Source of the DNA: Rhizophagus irregularis
Taxonomy: Eukaryota > Glomeromycota > Glomeromycetes > Glomerales > Glomeraceae
Assembly: GCF_026210795.1 (NCBI RefSeq)
Contig: NC_089440.1
Span: forward strand, 682,001 to 746,000
DNA: 64,000 nucleotides
Reading direction: 5' to 3'
Part shown: positions 44,720 to 56,960 of the stretch, one piece after another
How positions within the stretch are numbered: the first letter of the stretch is position 1
Layout: every line of letters begins with the position of its first letter
Translations under genes and position numbers: made by a program
Notes under the pieces: generated by a model
The model's database searches: none
Told to the model about the DNA's origin: nothing
The model's input: the letters and a program-made list of their open reading frames with translations, nothing else

Positions 44720-46060
44720 TCAGAATCAATAAGTTAATTTGGGCCGAAAATTTTAACTAAAGTTAGCTTTGGACAAGTTTTACGATGACGTAATGTATTA
44801 TCAAGTATGAACTAATGATGAGACAATCCTATAACTTTTTTGAGATAAACTTATCTGAAAATTAACTTTTTTTTACAAATTAAAAAAAAAAATTCATTGT
44901 TTATTTCTTAAATATTTTAAAAATTCATGAACTATTTTGTTAACAGAATTCATAAATAGAAATTATAATTGACCAACAAGTTAAATAATTTTAGCCGATA
45001 ATTAAACGTAATTATAAAAACCAATAATAATATGCGGATTTATTATTAAATATGTAATTATAGAGCGTATAGTAAAATTTTATTAATTTATTTTCCCACA
45101 ATTACTTTTCGACTTAAAAACAAAAAGTCATCAAATTTTAAGCCACGATAATCTAACATCCAAATTGTAATTTACGTTTCCATCACGTTAATTTATCAAA
45201 AAAATTTTGATAGGTAATAATTTATTAATTATTAAGAATATTCGAAATTAATCAAAATGACATTGACTCGATTTCAAATGGTTAAAGTAATTAATATCCA
45301 AATTAGTAATAATAAAAGATTGTTATGAAAGTTACTTTAATGTTCGAATATACAATCAGTAGTTTATAATTTGGCTACGACGTTAGGAAAACGTAACAGA
45401 GATTGTTTAAGAATTCACATATTAGTTATTATAAATTACATTATTTTAATAAAGAAATACGCTTAACAAATCAAATACATAAATTAATCTTTAATAAATC
45501 GATTAAAAAAATATGTCTACGAGTTTTCATCCACAACAACATGAAACCTTTACAAAATTTTTCTTTCCTTGAATTTTATAACGTAGTGGGACAAGGAATA
45601 GGATAAGAAGTTGAAAAATTTATAATATATATATATATATTATAATATTATATATTTAGTAACAAGTTGGATTTATTATCCGATTACTTCTTGTCTGATC
45701 TATGTTTGATATACCAATATACTAGGTAACGGGAACCGTTGGGCGTCCGAAGCGGTATAATCACATGATCATCAAATAATACTTATCGATTCTATGGCCA
45801 TACACGCAAGATCCGAAAATTTGATTGGTATTTACACGCGCGGACAGACGCTTCGGACAATTATTAAGAATTTTGACATAGCAATAAAAATTTTACTTTC
45901 CCATTATATAAAAGAAGTTTACATCCTCAATTAAAATAATATAATAAAAGCGAATAGTTTTCATTTATAAACTTTATAACTTTATATATAATATAAAAAT
46001 TAAATAAGTTTTTCTAATTGTTATGTGCAAATTCTAATTGTGCGATTTAAATAACAAAAT
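44720..46060. other. Intergenic with a GTCCGAAGCG inverted repeat
   Basis: GTCCGAAGCG (45745-45754) is inverted at 45849-45858 around a 94-base centre; the same CGCTTCGGAC word ends a hairpin at about 27331-27358. An (AT)n run lies near 45623. The plus-strand open frame 45403-45606 (QIHKLIFNKSIKKICLRVF) faintly resembles F-box/LRR fragments of this group but is not supported further. Confidence 0.5.
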
Positions 46061-46068
46061 TTTTAACG

Positions 46069-47539
46069 TTATTCAGGATTTGTTTTTTTTATAACCTGAA
46101 AAACTTCATAATCATCTACATCTATACTTCCTATCGGAATACCTATATTAGGATATGAACAAAAAATATTATTAAACTTCCAAGCTGTACCATCATCTCT
46201 ACAAGAAAAATCACCACCAAATATTGGTCCATAAGATGGATAACAACCTATAGAATATATACCATTACTATATCCTACTTTTGCAGTTTTTGTATCCCTT
46301 CTATCTATAAATGTGAATAAAAAACTATCTTTTGTATATTTATAAATTTTATCTGAATCCCAATCAAATGGATTATAACCTCCAATAATCTGTTCTGATC
46401 CCTTGATTTTTATCATAACTATAGTAGCTCCTTTATTATCACACTTTTTATGAAATGCTTCTGATGTTTTACCATCTCTACTAGCACGATAAATTAAATT
46501 AAAATGATAAGGAATATCTTTTAAGCTATGATATCTATAATGAGAATCATTTTTCTTTTCAATCCAACTAGAAAAAATAATGAAATGTTGAAATTTAATT
46601 CTAGGCGATTGTATATCATCGTTGAGTATCTTATTTGTTGCCATATGAAATCTAAGTATGTTATTGGTTAAATCTTCGGGTAATAACGCTTTAAAAGGAC
46701 ATATTTTCAATTGAAAGTCTTCTGAAGATATATGATAAAACCTAATTAAAGGAATAAACATATGAAAAGTATTTTTCATAATTGCAATTTCTTCTTTATT
46801 CCATTTCAGAACGTCTCGCCGAATATAAGGGTGTTGAGCCAAATTCCACTTGATCAAATTATCCCATACTTCAATTTCATCTAATAATAAATCATCCCGT
46901 TTTAAAAGTAATTCCAAGAAGGGTGCACTTAACCTAATTAATTTATTAGAATTAAACAATATATCCGGTTTATCACAAATTGCTTCAATAAAGAAATCCC
47001 ATAAACCTGCAAATGTATCACTTTGATAAACTTTATGAATAGTTTCAAGAATTTCAATTGGATTCTGTTGTAAGAATTCATATTGATGATTAATCAAATA
47101 TTCTTTAATACAAGGGATTAATGTTTGAATATTAAGTTCATCGACTGCAATCATAAGATTTAATAATTCTGGACCTTGTAAATTTGTCAAATTAATTTTT
47201 CCACAATAAATAAATCTAAATAATATTTCAAATTAAAATAATTAGATATATTTAACAGTTTGTTAGATCACTAATTTTTTATTACCTCAAAATAATTTTA
47301 AATATCTGAGGAGAAATGTTGGATTTATTAAGAATAAATTTTCCATTTTCTTTAATTGCCCATTCATTAAAAAATGCCGCACGAAAATATTGACATCTAG
47401 TACATAATATAAGTGAATGTGCGTAAATTTCTTCTACATTTTCATCTTGACCAGCGTAAATAATAACATCATGTCCTTTATCATTTTCAAGTAATTTTTC
47501 ATAATCATTTATAAGTTCTTGAGAATATTCGAAGGACAT
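46069..47539 (-). CDS. BTB-BACK-TLDc protein, copy B
   Basis: Exons 47539-47286 (254 nt) and 47215-46069, phase 2, 466 residues. BTB: KGHDVIIYAGQDENVEEIYA, AHSLILCTRCQYFRAAFFNE. BACK: LLLDEIEVWDNLIKWNLAQH, FIPLIRFYHISSEDF. TLDc: LIYRASRDGKTSEAFHKKCD, EQIIGGYNPFDW, SFLFTFIDRRDTKTAKVGYS, GPIFGGDFSCRDDG. It is very similar to copy A in both exons and in the 5' flank, so the pair arose by tandem duplication. No lesion was seen. The probable role is adaptor in ubiquitin ligase or stress response, inferred from the domains. Confidence 0.88.
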
Positions 47540-47699
47540 TTTTTTTTAAAAAAAAAAACCGATAAGATAAAGTTTTTTTTTTTGCATGCAAAAATATGCA
47601 ACATAAAATTAACCAGGAGGTTACACAATTTTTTTTTCAATGAAATTCTATAAATGGAAAACAAAATTTTACCAAAAATTTTGTTAATTGTTAATTGCA

Positions 47700-48230
47700 A
47701 CAAATCGATCAACATATTTTTAGTACACCTGCGGATTTTTATTAACCGGCTTGTTTATATAGAATGTTCATATTTTTTTATTATTTTAAAGAAATTAAGT
47801 TACATATAAATTGCTATGTATTTTTAAAGTGTTACAAAAATGTGTGGAATCCGATGAGGTACCATCCATGTGACGGTTTGTTCAAGCGATAAATAAGAAG
47901 ACCGGTCTAGAACTTTCCTAATATGGTAAAATATGTATGTAAAGCATCATGTGAATTGTTTATCTTTTTACCGTTGCAACACCAACAATTTTAAATTCTA
48001 CTACGTGACCGGTGACATTTAAAGGGTTATGAAAAAAATAATTTTGATGAATATTTAAGCCACGTGGGGTAGTTTATCTACGTTAAACTGACGTTGTTTA
48101 TTAGGCATAATAGTAAATACATTTTTATATCTCAAAATGTATAATGACTCATAAGGTCATGATGAGTACATACTCAATTTATGTAATATAAGGTTTGTGC
48201 AACCAAAAAAACATATAAAAAGTCTTCACT
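47700..48230. other. Intergenic; promoter-distal block copied elsewhere
   Basis: 47885-47960 (AATAAGAAGACCGGT then TAGAACTTTCCTA and ATGGTAAAATATG) recurs at about 56860-56935 in the same orientation. This marks a second copy of the upstream region of a BTB gene whose coding part is absent there. Confidence 0.6.
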
Positions 48231-48238
48231 TCCTTTAG

Positions 48239-49250
48239 ATACTAAGTAATAAATGATGATTCCATCATTATCCGTCATTCTATCATCATCATCCTTTAGT
48301 AGGATAAAAATTAATATCAATAATACTGAATCAATGGTCATATTATTAAACTCCAATATCTGAGAAGCTCCCATGGACCATGGTATAACTAAAGAAATTC
48401 TCACAAAAGTTGATCAGTGTCTCCCTTCTTACGGTAAATCTGGAATATCCCTTTTATGATGATCCGCAATTCAAAAAAAACGGTTTCTCTTGTGCAAAAG
48501 AAAGATTGAAGAAGAACAAAAAGACCTAATTGTGCTCGCTGGGTAGAAAAACATAAGGAATTGCACTATATGAACTATATGAGTATGAAGGAATGCAGGA
48601 TCTATGATAGGGATTAGATAGAGTGATATCCACCCAGCATCCTACACAGAATATTTCTATTCCAATAACACTAAGTAATAAATGATGATTTTATCACCCT
48701 CATTGCTAGCAGTAGGATAAAAATTAATTTTACATTACTTAATTACTGCTAATTCAAATAATGAAAAAAATTTAAAAAAATCTCTACATTCTTGTTTGTT
48801 TGTTAACAAACATTGGTGTAAAATTATGATTCAAATTTATCCTTATAAATATATATGTTTTATAAAAAAAAATTCATTATTAAATATTACCATTTCACAT
48901 TTATCAGATAATTCAATTAAATTTTTGAAAGATAAAAATATCATTGAAGCTAAATTTTCAAAAGCAAAAACTTTCATTTAAAAGACAATTTTGATAAACA
49001 CTTTGGCCCTGTTTTTTTATCATGAGCTACATTTTCCCTACTATAGTAAGATGCTTAATAAATGATGATTCTATCATCATCATCCTTGGTTAATAGAATA
49101 AAATTAATATCAATAATACTGAATCAATGGGTGTCACATCAATGTCTGGGAAGCCTCTATATATAGTAAGTATGAAGGAATGGTGCGCACTACAGGGTTT
49201 ACGATAGGGTGGTATTCGCCCAGTTGCATCCAAGGTTTAGTAACTTTATT
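48239..49250 (+). repeat. Dispersed direct repeats around TAATAAATGATGATTC
   Basis: TAAGTAATAAATGATGATT, then ATCATCATC-type sequence and GGATAAAAATTAATATCAAT, occurs at 48243, 48670 and 49050. A second repeat (GTATGAAGGAATG...ATAGGG...CCACCCAGCATCC) occurs at 48580-48640 and 49165-49225. The region is at least two diverged copies of a 400-600 base unit. Its nature is unknown. Confidence 0.55.
48757..48981 (+). pseudogene. F-box protein fragment
   Basis: The frame SLHSCLFVNKHWCKIMIQIY followed later by NITISHLSDNSIKFLKDKNI resembles the N-terminal part of the very large F-box family of Rhizophagus, where a C-LVN-WC-IP segment follows the F-box helix. There is no start codon for the F-box itself, the expected W after the proline is missing, and the frame closes after about 75 codons. 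So this is a remnant embedded in the repeated segment. Confidence 0.5.
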
Positions 49251-49259
49251 TAGAATTTT

Positions 49260-50310
49260 GTAAGGCATGCTCAAGGAGAAATGACGAATGGTAAAGCAGT
49301 CCTTCAATTTTTGGGTCCATTTGATAAAAATTTAAACAGACCTCAGCAGTACTGTGACGATGGGATCAAATAATCAAGAAATCACAAAGAATTATTGAGT
49401 AATGTGGAGAGAATGGAAACAAATAACATAATAAAATTTTAAAATTTGCAATGCCTCATTTATAATTGTCACGTACGTCACGTAAAAATTTTTATGCCGT
49501 TTTACGCGATCCTTTAATAAAAATGTTGCATAGTAACTTTTTTCACGTGCGTTCTCATTTTGTAAGTTATATTAATAGATATTAATAACACTTCCGTTTA
49601 TTTTATTGAATATTTATTATAGTACTGAACTACTGATTAATTATGAAAATTATAATTATTTTTTTTTAAAAAAAAAAAATTATTATACATACACGAATTA
49701 TAAGATTTCTTTATTAAAAATCAACAACAATTCTCACGAAATAATCCAATCAGAATTCTTCAAGTTATCATGATATCTTTAATAGAATTATACAAGGGAC
49801 GAAACAATATGTTTTAAACCTGAAACTAAATTAAGAGAATTTTTTTTTACATAATTTTTTATTATAAGGTCACGTGACACGTTTGAAACGCATAAATTTA
49901 TTAAAAAATTTTATATTATTAAAACTATTCTATCATTCCTTTTACAATAATAAAGTTGTTATTAACATTCACAATTTTTTACAATTTTTTAAAATTTTCT
50001 TACAAATGAATCAAATTCTAATGGTTCATTCATTAAATTCAACTAAATTGAAATCAGATGACGAATATGTATGTACTGTTTAAACCATAGCATACCGTAA
50101 CGATTTACTATATTATATACTCTTATTAATTGTAAGAATTTTTTCAAAATCTAATAAAATCGTTTTATACTAATTTGAATTTGTACGAACGAGATAATAA
50201 TTTACTGAGTTAACCGAAGATTTAATTGTAGTAAAACATAAGAAACCGTTTTTCAATTCAAATTTTCAAAGATACCAAATAACTTTTATTGTTGTGCAAT
50301 ACAATAACGA
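49260..50310. other. Intergenic, AT-rich
   Basis: GTCACGTGAC palindrome at 49869-49878 is followed by an open frame 49874-50083 of low complexity. Nothing else was recognised. Confidence 0.45.
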
Positions 50311-50318
50311 TATTACTA

Positions 50319-51803
50319 TTACATATTTAGTTGCTTTATAACTTGAAAAACTTCATAATCTTCTGCAATTATACTTTTGTTCGGAAAACCACTAAGATTA
50401 AAATAATTAGTACTATAAGCTGTCCAAATACTACCATCACTTCTACAATAAAAATAGCCACCAAATATTGGTCCGTTAGTTGAATAACACCCTACAGAAC
50501 TTATACCACCACTATAACCTACACTTGCAGTTTTCGTGTCTCTTCTATCTGTAAATGAGAATATAAAACTATCATACGTTAATTTATAACCACTACGCGA
50601 ATCCCAATTGAACGGATTATAACCACCAATAATTTGTTCCGATCCACCAATTTTTATTATAATGATAGTGGCCCCTTTATTATCACATTTTCTATGAAAT
50701 GCTTCAGCCGTGTTACCATCTCTGCTAAGTCTATATAAAAGATTAAATTTATAAGGCATAGTTTTAGTAGTATATTTGTTATGGTCACCCATTTTATCTA
50801 TCCAATTTGCAAAAACTGCAAAATGGCCTAGAGCTTGATCAATTATAACAGAATGACGTGCAGAAATTCTCGGTATAATTTTAATAGTTGATCTATATTC
50901 TGAATTCGAGTAAAAGTTTAAAAGATGATCAATTAATTCTTTAGGAAATATATCTTCGTAAGGTTTGACTTTGTTGATGTAATCATCAGATGATATTAAA
51001 TAAAATCTAATTAAAGGAATAAATTTGTAAAGAATTCCTTGAAAATGATCAAAATCGTCCTGATCCCATTCAGAAACATCTTTATTAAATTGTCCTTGTG
51101 CCAACCCCCATTTGATTAAATTATCCCAAATTTCAATTTCTGATAAATTTAAATCATCTCGTCTTAAAACACTTTCTAATAAAAGAGCGGGTAATTTGAT
51201 AAATATATCTTTATTAAATAAAATTTCAGGTTCGGAGCTTATAATTTGCAGACAATATTCTTGTAAATTATAAAATGATTTATTATAATAAATAACTCGA
51301 ATAACTCCAACTGGTTCACTTTGTAAAAATTGTTGGTAGTTTCCCATGATAAATTCTTCAGTGAGTTTAGTTAATTGTTCCAACTTTAATTCTTCGGAGG
51401 CTACCATAATGTCCAAAAGCTCATATCCGGTTTTCGCATTAATATTAAAATGACCAGTATAAAGATACCTTATAAATTTAAATCGTATTAAAAAAAAATA
51501 TACTTTTTTTTTTAATGATTTTAGTACAAGCAATATTGAAGTAACTTACTTAAGAATTACATCAAAAGCTTGAGGAGTTAAATTTTGTTTTGTAATTATA
51601 TATTTCCCATCCTTTTTTCTGATATATTCAGTAAAAAGTATTTCATTAAAATATTTAGATCTACAGCCTAAGATAATAGAGTGCCCATGAAATTCTTTAA
51701 AATTAGGTTTCTGTCCGATACGAACAATAACATCACAATTGACTTTGTTTTCAAGTAGTTCACCAAGCGTTTTTATAACATCAGATTCAAATTTATAAGA
51801 CAT
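50319..51803 (-). CDS. BTB-BACK-TLDc protein, copy C
   Basis: Exons 51803-51550 (254 nt) and 51468-50319, joined as VILK/YLYTGH in phase 2, 467 residues. BTB: CDVIVRIGQKPNFKEFHG, HSIILGCRSKYFNEILFTEY. BACK: LNLSEIEIWDNLIKWGLAQG, FIPLIRFYLISSDDY. TLDc: NLLYRLSRDGNTAEAFHRKC, EQIIGGYNPFNW, SFIFSFTDRRDTKTASVGYS, GPIFGGYFYCRSDG. It belongs with copy D (shared KLEQLTKLTEEFI and the YLYTGH exon start) rather than with A/B, but has the same 254-nt first exon. The large open frame extends through the intron, which is why an ATG at 51533 appears; the spliced model is preferred because of domain continuity. Confidence 0.87.
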
Positions 51804-51829
51804 AATTTAAAAATAATGTTTTTTATTTA

Positions 51830-53260
51830 TTATTGTAAAAAAAAACAAAAAAAAAAAATTATTGAGCGTTGGAGAAAAAATGTTCTTTTTTTTCTTATTT
51901 ATGTTGTACGTCATTTTCCCCTGCGTCAGATTGCAGTTGCACGTGATTGATCGACATATAAATATTACTTTTCATGGTACCCTGTCGACACCCGATGCAC
52001 AACGACAATTGACGTACTGTACGACATTTGTTTACATGTGAATTAATGATCTAGCATAAATGGATTTCTATAATAGAAAAAATCGGGATTATCCCGATTC
52101 GATTGTCAAACGTTTGTGAACAAGTTTCAGACAAACTTAGTTTAATTTCGGGCCAAAATTTTTCGTAATACCAAGATCTTCACCCGTTTAATAAAGATTC
52201 ACATCGTAATATTTTAAGTTTTTTAAATTGAATTATTGTAATTAGTTATATGTATTGTAATTATGTGCAAAGGTTTTCCTAATTTCCTTAGAAATAACCT
52301 TCTTTAACGAAGTAATTTCTGATTTCCTCAATTAATTCTCTATACTTTTGAAAAATTCTTATGCTAGATTATTAAATATTATGCTAATATCTTGTATAAC
52401 GAAATTAAATGTTGGATTTTCATGATTACTTGGCATGTTTAAATAATTCCCAAACCATCTAAAATTAACATTAATTTTATGCTTTGATAAACAGAAATTT
52501 TACGATTTAAAAATCAATTAAAGATTATCGTGTATTACAAGTAATGGTTGTATCCATGAAATGTTTCAAAAGTGTAAAATACCAGAATCTGTTCACTAAT
52601 AAAAGTTGATCATATTTGAAGGTGTTTTAATATCGTAAATACAATCATCTGATAAATAGGGTCGTAAAGTTCCCAGTAAAGCAATGATTTTATTTTTTTT
52701 AACGATAAAAAAAAAATTATATCGATAAAAAAGAATTTCCATTTATATATAAATTGTTAAAACAATATTGTATTTAAATTGATTGTCTGAATGATGATCG
52801 GATTTGATTCTCCGATTGTCTGGGGTACTCGACAAACTTTAAAATGTAGATGAAGGACTTATAAGATTATAAGATCACAGGTTTTAAATTTTAATGGGGA
52901 TCCTCCTGTCGATTAATAAATTTTACTTATTTTGACATAGGGAGCGATGGTAAATTAACACATACATTTGATACGTTCAAATAACCTTCCTTAATTTGTG
53001 GTCACAAGTATAAATTGTACTTGTATGTGGGTTGAAATCATCTTATATTCATTCGTCCTTGATAAAAGGGTGATTTGATCACATATTTTCAGTCGTCTAT
53101 GAAGATATATAATGGCACAACCACTGGCTCGTTTATTTCATTATCAGTTATACGAAAATCTAGATGAATTTAGATAAGTTTAAGAAGAGCAGAAGGTGTG
53201 TTACAATCAGTGACGCTCGCTCAATAATCAACATTACTTATTTCTCTGGGTTACCGTAAT
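51830..53260. other. Intergenic upstream of copy C
   Basis: Contains the promoter-like box near 52060 and AAAATCGGGATTATCCCGATTC, a short palindrome at about 52078-52100. No gene was seen. Confidence 0.5.
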
Positions 53261-53265
53261 CAACG

Positions 53266-53324
53266 CCCTATAAAAAAAAATTCTGGAAAAAACGATCATT
53301 TTTTCCGAAAAAATTTTTATAGGG
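53266..53324. mobile_element. 59-bp CCCTATAAAA palindromic MITE
   Basis: CCCTATAAAAAAAAATTCTGG and its imperfect complement ending TTTTTATAGGG flank a GATCATT centre. A related element lies at 54628-54726. Confidence 0.6.
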
Positions 53325-53329
53325 ACGAC

Positions 53330-54620
53330 TGAACAAAATATGAGGGTTATTAAAAATTCATATTAAACGCATTATTTAAAGATTAATATGAAAATGATGA
53401 ATTTAGTGATATTTCGTAATTTTGAAATAGATTGTTATTATTTACTATGTATTACGGATTATATAAACGATAAATTTGTAGCTAAAAAATCGTTATTAAT
53501 ATATTTTATTTATAAAATGCAATAATATAATAATACTTAAAATACATATGTAGGAAAGGTTTATAAATTAGTAAAATTTGTTACTATTTTTATTTCTTTC
53601 AATTATGATTCCATACTATAATTATTACATCTCATCACCCAATACTCTTTGATATAACGAATTTTAAACCATTGTTAATAAATTTAAAATTTAAAATATT
53701 TGAATTTTTTATACCAAAGTATTACTAATGAATTAATATTTTTGAAATCTAATGTAATGAGACTTGTATTATAAAATTTCAGTTTTTTGAGTTTAAATAA
53801 AACAAATTTTATATCTCATATCGACCTAATACATTCAAACCTTTATATAAAGATATGTCGGGACATATTTGAAATTTTTAGGAAATATCGTTGTATCAAA
53901 GTTACGATATTTATATGTCCTCACATATAGTGGGAAAATAAAATTTTATCGATATATCAAATTTTTAATAGTATAAATATCGGTATATCAAATATCGGTA
54001 TATCGAGGTTAAACTTTAGTTTTCAATATTTTTAATTCCTTCAAATCCAAACAATGAATTGCTGCTATATTGCTTAAGAATTCTTTCCAATCTTTGATCA
54101 AGGAGTCTAAATTGATTTTGAATTTAAGATGGGATTATTAAATTAGATGAATAGATGCCAACATTAAATTATTCAATAATAATAAAGTAATAATTTAGAA
54201 ATTTATTGATGAAATGATGAACCTTCAATCCATCCAATAATTGTATAATTTACACTAAAAAAATTAAGTATTTTGGATATTCAATTAATATACTCGAAGA
54301 AGGATTGTCGAAAGAAATACACAAGTAAACGCTTCAACGCGTATTACAACTTACAAGTCAATTGGGAAGGCCATTAATGGAAAACCACTAAGGGTAGGGA
54401 ATTTTATATAAAAATCGGGATAGAAAATATTTAGAAAAAGATATAAGCAATATTATGTGGACATACGGCTAAATCACGAGGAAATAGAAAATAAAAGATG
54501 ACGAAAAGGTATAAAAAAAAGTAAATGTGCGCAAATTGTTCTAAAAAATAATAATGAATTAAATAAAGTTGTAAAAAAATTATGGAGATAACAAATTTAA
54601 GATTCAGATAAATATATCAG
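53330..54620. other. Intergenic; possible Tigger-like relic
   Basis: 53940-54015 contains repeated ATATCGGTATATCAAA and ends GTATATCGAGGTTAAAC, reminiscent of pogo/Tigger ends (TTTAACCTCGATATA on the other strand). The opposite end was not located. No gene was seen. Confidence 0.35.
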
Positions 54621-54627
54621 AATCCTA

Positions 54628-54726
54628 CCTTATAAAAAAAATTCTGGAAAAAACTCTCATTTTTCTAGTTTTTATTCCAAAGAAACTCGGACACGTGATC
54701 ATTTTTCTGAAAAATTTTTTATAGGG
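54628..54726. mobile_element. 99-bp CCYTATAAAA palindromic MITE, longer form
   Basis: CCTTATAAAAAAAATTCTGG on the left is inverted as CTGAAAAATTTTTTATAGGG on the right. The centre carries GGACACGTGATCATTT. Same family as 53266-53324. Confidence 0.65.
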
Positions 54727-54790
54727 CGACAAATGGATTCGCATAATAGTAAAGGAATTGTTGTTATTGTTGTTCTACACCAAAATCGAT

Positions 54791-55188
54791 TAGGGATGGG
54801 GCGGTTCGTTCGGTTCCATTTCGGTTTGCCGTCGGTTCCGCTTCGGTTCCCATTAAGAAAAATATGAGCTACATGTGTCAAATTAAAGACACAAGTAGAG
54901 CATGTGTTGATGATGAATTAAAAAAAATTTTGATTGGTTAACAATCAATAGTTGGTTCAATGGTTCATGGTAATCATAATTTTGATGTTGGTCATATATT
55001 GAACCGGTTCGGTTCAATTTTTAAAAGCTATTAAAATAGTTTGTCTTATAAGTTTTCTTTTTTTTTTTATTTATTGTAAAAGAATAAGTGTTTCTCTATT
55101 CCAAATAGGATTTTTGGTTCATATAAGTTCGAAATTCACGAGATCTGAATTGGTTCCAAAAACCGCTCAAAATTACGACCCATCCCTA
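54791..55188. mobile_element. 398-bp hAT-type MITE
   Basis: TAGGGATGGG at the left end is perfectly inverted as CCCATCCCTA at the right end. The 8 bases AAATCGAT flank both ends exactly (54783-54790 and 55189-55196). An 8-bp duplication with TAGGGATGGG-like ends is characteristic of hAT elements. The interior has CGGTTCGTTCGGTTCC-type repeats and no transposase. Confidence 0.85.
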
Positions 55189-55359
55189 AAATCGATTGAC
55201 TAATATACGGTTAATAGAGATGAATTATAGGTTTGAATTATAATAAATACAATTTTAAGGAAAAAAAGTTCACAGAATAGAAGGAGGTGATAAAAGCAGT
55301 ATTTATAAATACAAAGAAAACTGTAAAAAAATGTGGCAATGCAACTGCTCAATAACATC

Positions 55360-56320
55360 TGAAAAAATTCCGCAATTTGGTATTGCAGAATTATTACTGG
55401 TGTTATCGGGTCGCTCTATACCAACGCACGTTTATTGCGCCATACTGCTTCTGATGAAATCTGATTTAAAAATTTAAACTGATAATTAATATATACTGAA
55501 TTACTGACTACAAAAAAAAAAGAAAAGGAAAAAAAAGGAAAAAAGAAACATTAAACGTTAGGATGTTTAATAGAAGACATAAATTCCCGAGTAAAATTTA
55601 AATGTGGCATAAAAAAAATCAATGATGCGGCTTTTCAATCTTTAAAAGTGAAAAAAAGTGAAGCGGGCCGGGCGGCTGAGCCTTATAACTAATATGAAAT
55701 AACAGGCGGGCGGTTCACCGTTGGGGCTTTACGTTAATAATAGTTTGGGTTATCTTATCATTTATGTAGTGATTTTAAATCTGTTTTAAGGTAAGAATCC
55801 TATCTATACAATAAAATAAAAATAAAAATAAAACTTGTATCTTTATGTAACCGTAATTAATTTTCCAAATCCGCAATAATGCGGACTTTGGAGTCGAATT
55901 GCGGTTAGTGATCCACAATTCCGCAAATATAAAAATAAGAAAAATTTACTTTTTTTTGTATTAAAAAAACGATTTTATTAATAAAATTAAGGTTTTCGTT
56001 TTTTTTATTAAAGAACTGGATCGGCCGGTTAATTTGACGGTTATTGACAATCCGTCATATAATCGGACGATCCGACTTTTTTTTTATAAAGATATCGATA
56101 ACCGTCAAAGTAACCGGCCGATCTGATTTTTGAATAAAAATATCTTTTTTTTTACAAAATATTTTTTTTAAAAAAAGTTTATTTTATTATTATTTGTTAA
56201 TATAATTTAACCGATTAATTTTTAAATTGTGGCATTGCGAATATTTGGACTTCATAATCCGCAATGTTCCCGCAATACCGCAAATCCGCAATTAGGGTAT
56301 TGCGGACCCAGCCTTAAATT
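55360..56320. repeat. CCGCAAT-rich inverted structure with a central GGCCGG palindrome
   Basis: Words such as TCCGCAATAATGCGGAC and ATTGCGGTTAGTG (55870-55930) reappear inverted at 56225-56305 (ATCCGCAATGTTCCCGCAATA, ending TATTGCGGACCC). In the centre, a 26-base arm starting GATCGGCCGGTTAATTTGAC (56019-56044) is inverted at 56098-56123 with one mismatch. The structure looks like a miniature element inserted into, or grown from, another palindrome. A GC-rich patch (GCGGGCCGGGCGGCTGAG) lies at about 55663. Confidence 0.7.
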
Positions 56321-56639
56321 CATATGTCAATTACTTGCTAATTTCTTACATAATTGATCATTTTAAGATGTTTGATGATCATTTTAAGGTGTAGCAAGTA
56401 TTTGACTTAAATCTAGCCAAATTACTTTATACTTTATTTAGTTAAGGCTATGATACATTCATTCTTTACCAATTAAATAAATCAATGCCCAAAATTCTAT
56501 ATACGCTATATATTCGGTTTACTATTTGATAATAACAAAAGGTTTTAGTAATGAAACTTTGCAGTTAAATTTATTGGTCAATAAATCTGATCATTTGAAA
56601 TTCGGATTTATGGGCTATACCTTAACATTTATTTTTTCT

Positions 56640-56960
56640 TTATAATATGATAATTCTTAGTATGCAAACTTAAAAATATACTATTAATTAACCGAGTACA
56701 AAAGTATACAGATTTTCTGTCAATGAAATTCTAAAGTTATTAATCATTTTAGTGTTTTTTGCCAAATTTAATTGCAATAAAATCGATCAAACATATTGGC
56801 TTAATTTATTACTATAATTGAATATTGCGGAGGAATATCACCATGTGGTGGTTTGCAATAAGAAGACCGGTTAGAACTTTCCTACCATGGTAAAATATGG
56901 ATGTCGAATATCCGTTTATATCATGTGTTTTATCATTTAATATTTGACGCTTCACATCGT
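56640..56960 (-). other. Orphan copy of BTB-gene upstream region
   Basis: The stretch around 56715-56735 (GTCAATGAAATTCTAAAG) and 56860-56935 matches the 5' flank of copy B (47630-47960). The TATA-like word is damaged (TCTAAAG for TCTATAAA) and the coding sequence that should follow to the left is absent. Confidence 0.55.
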
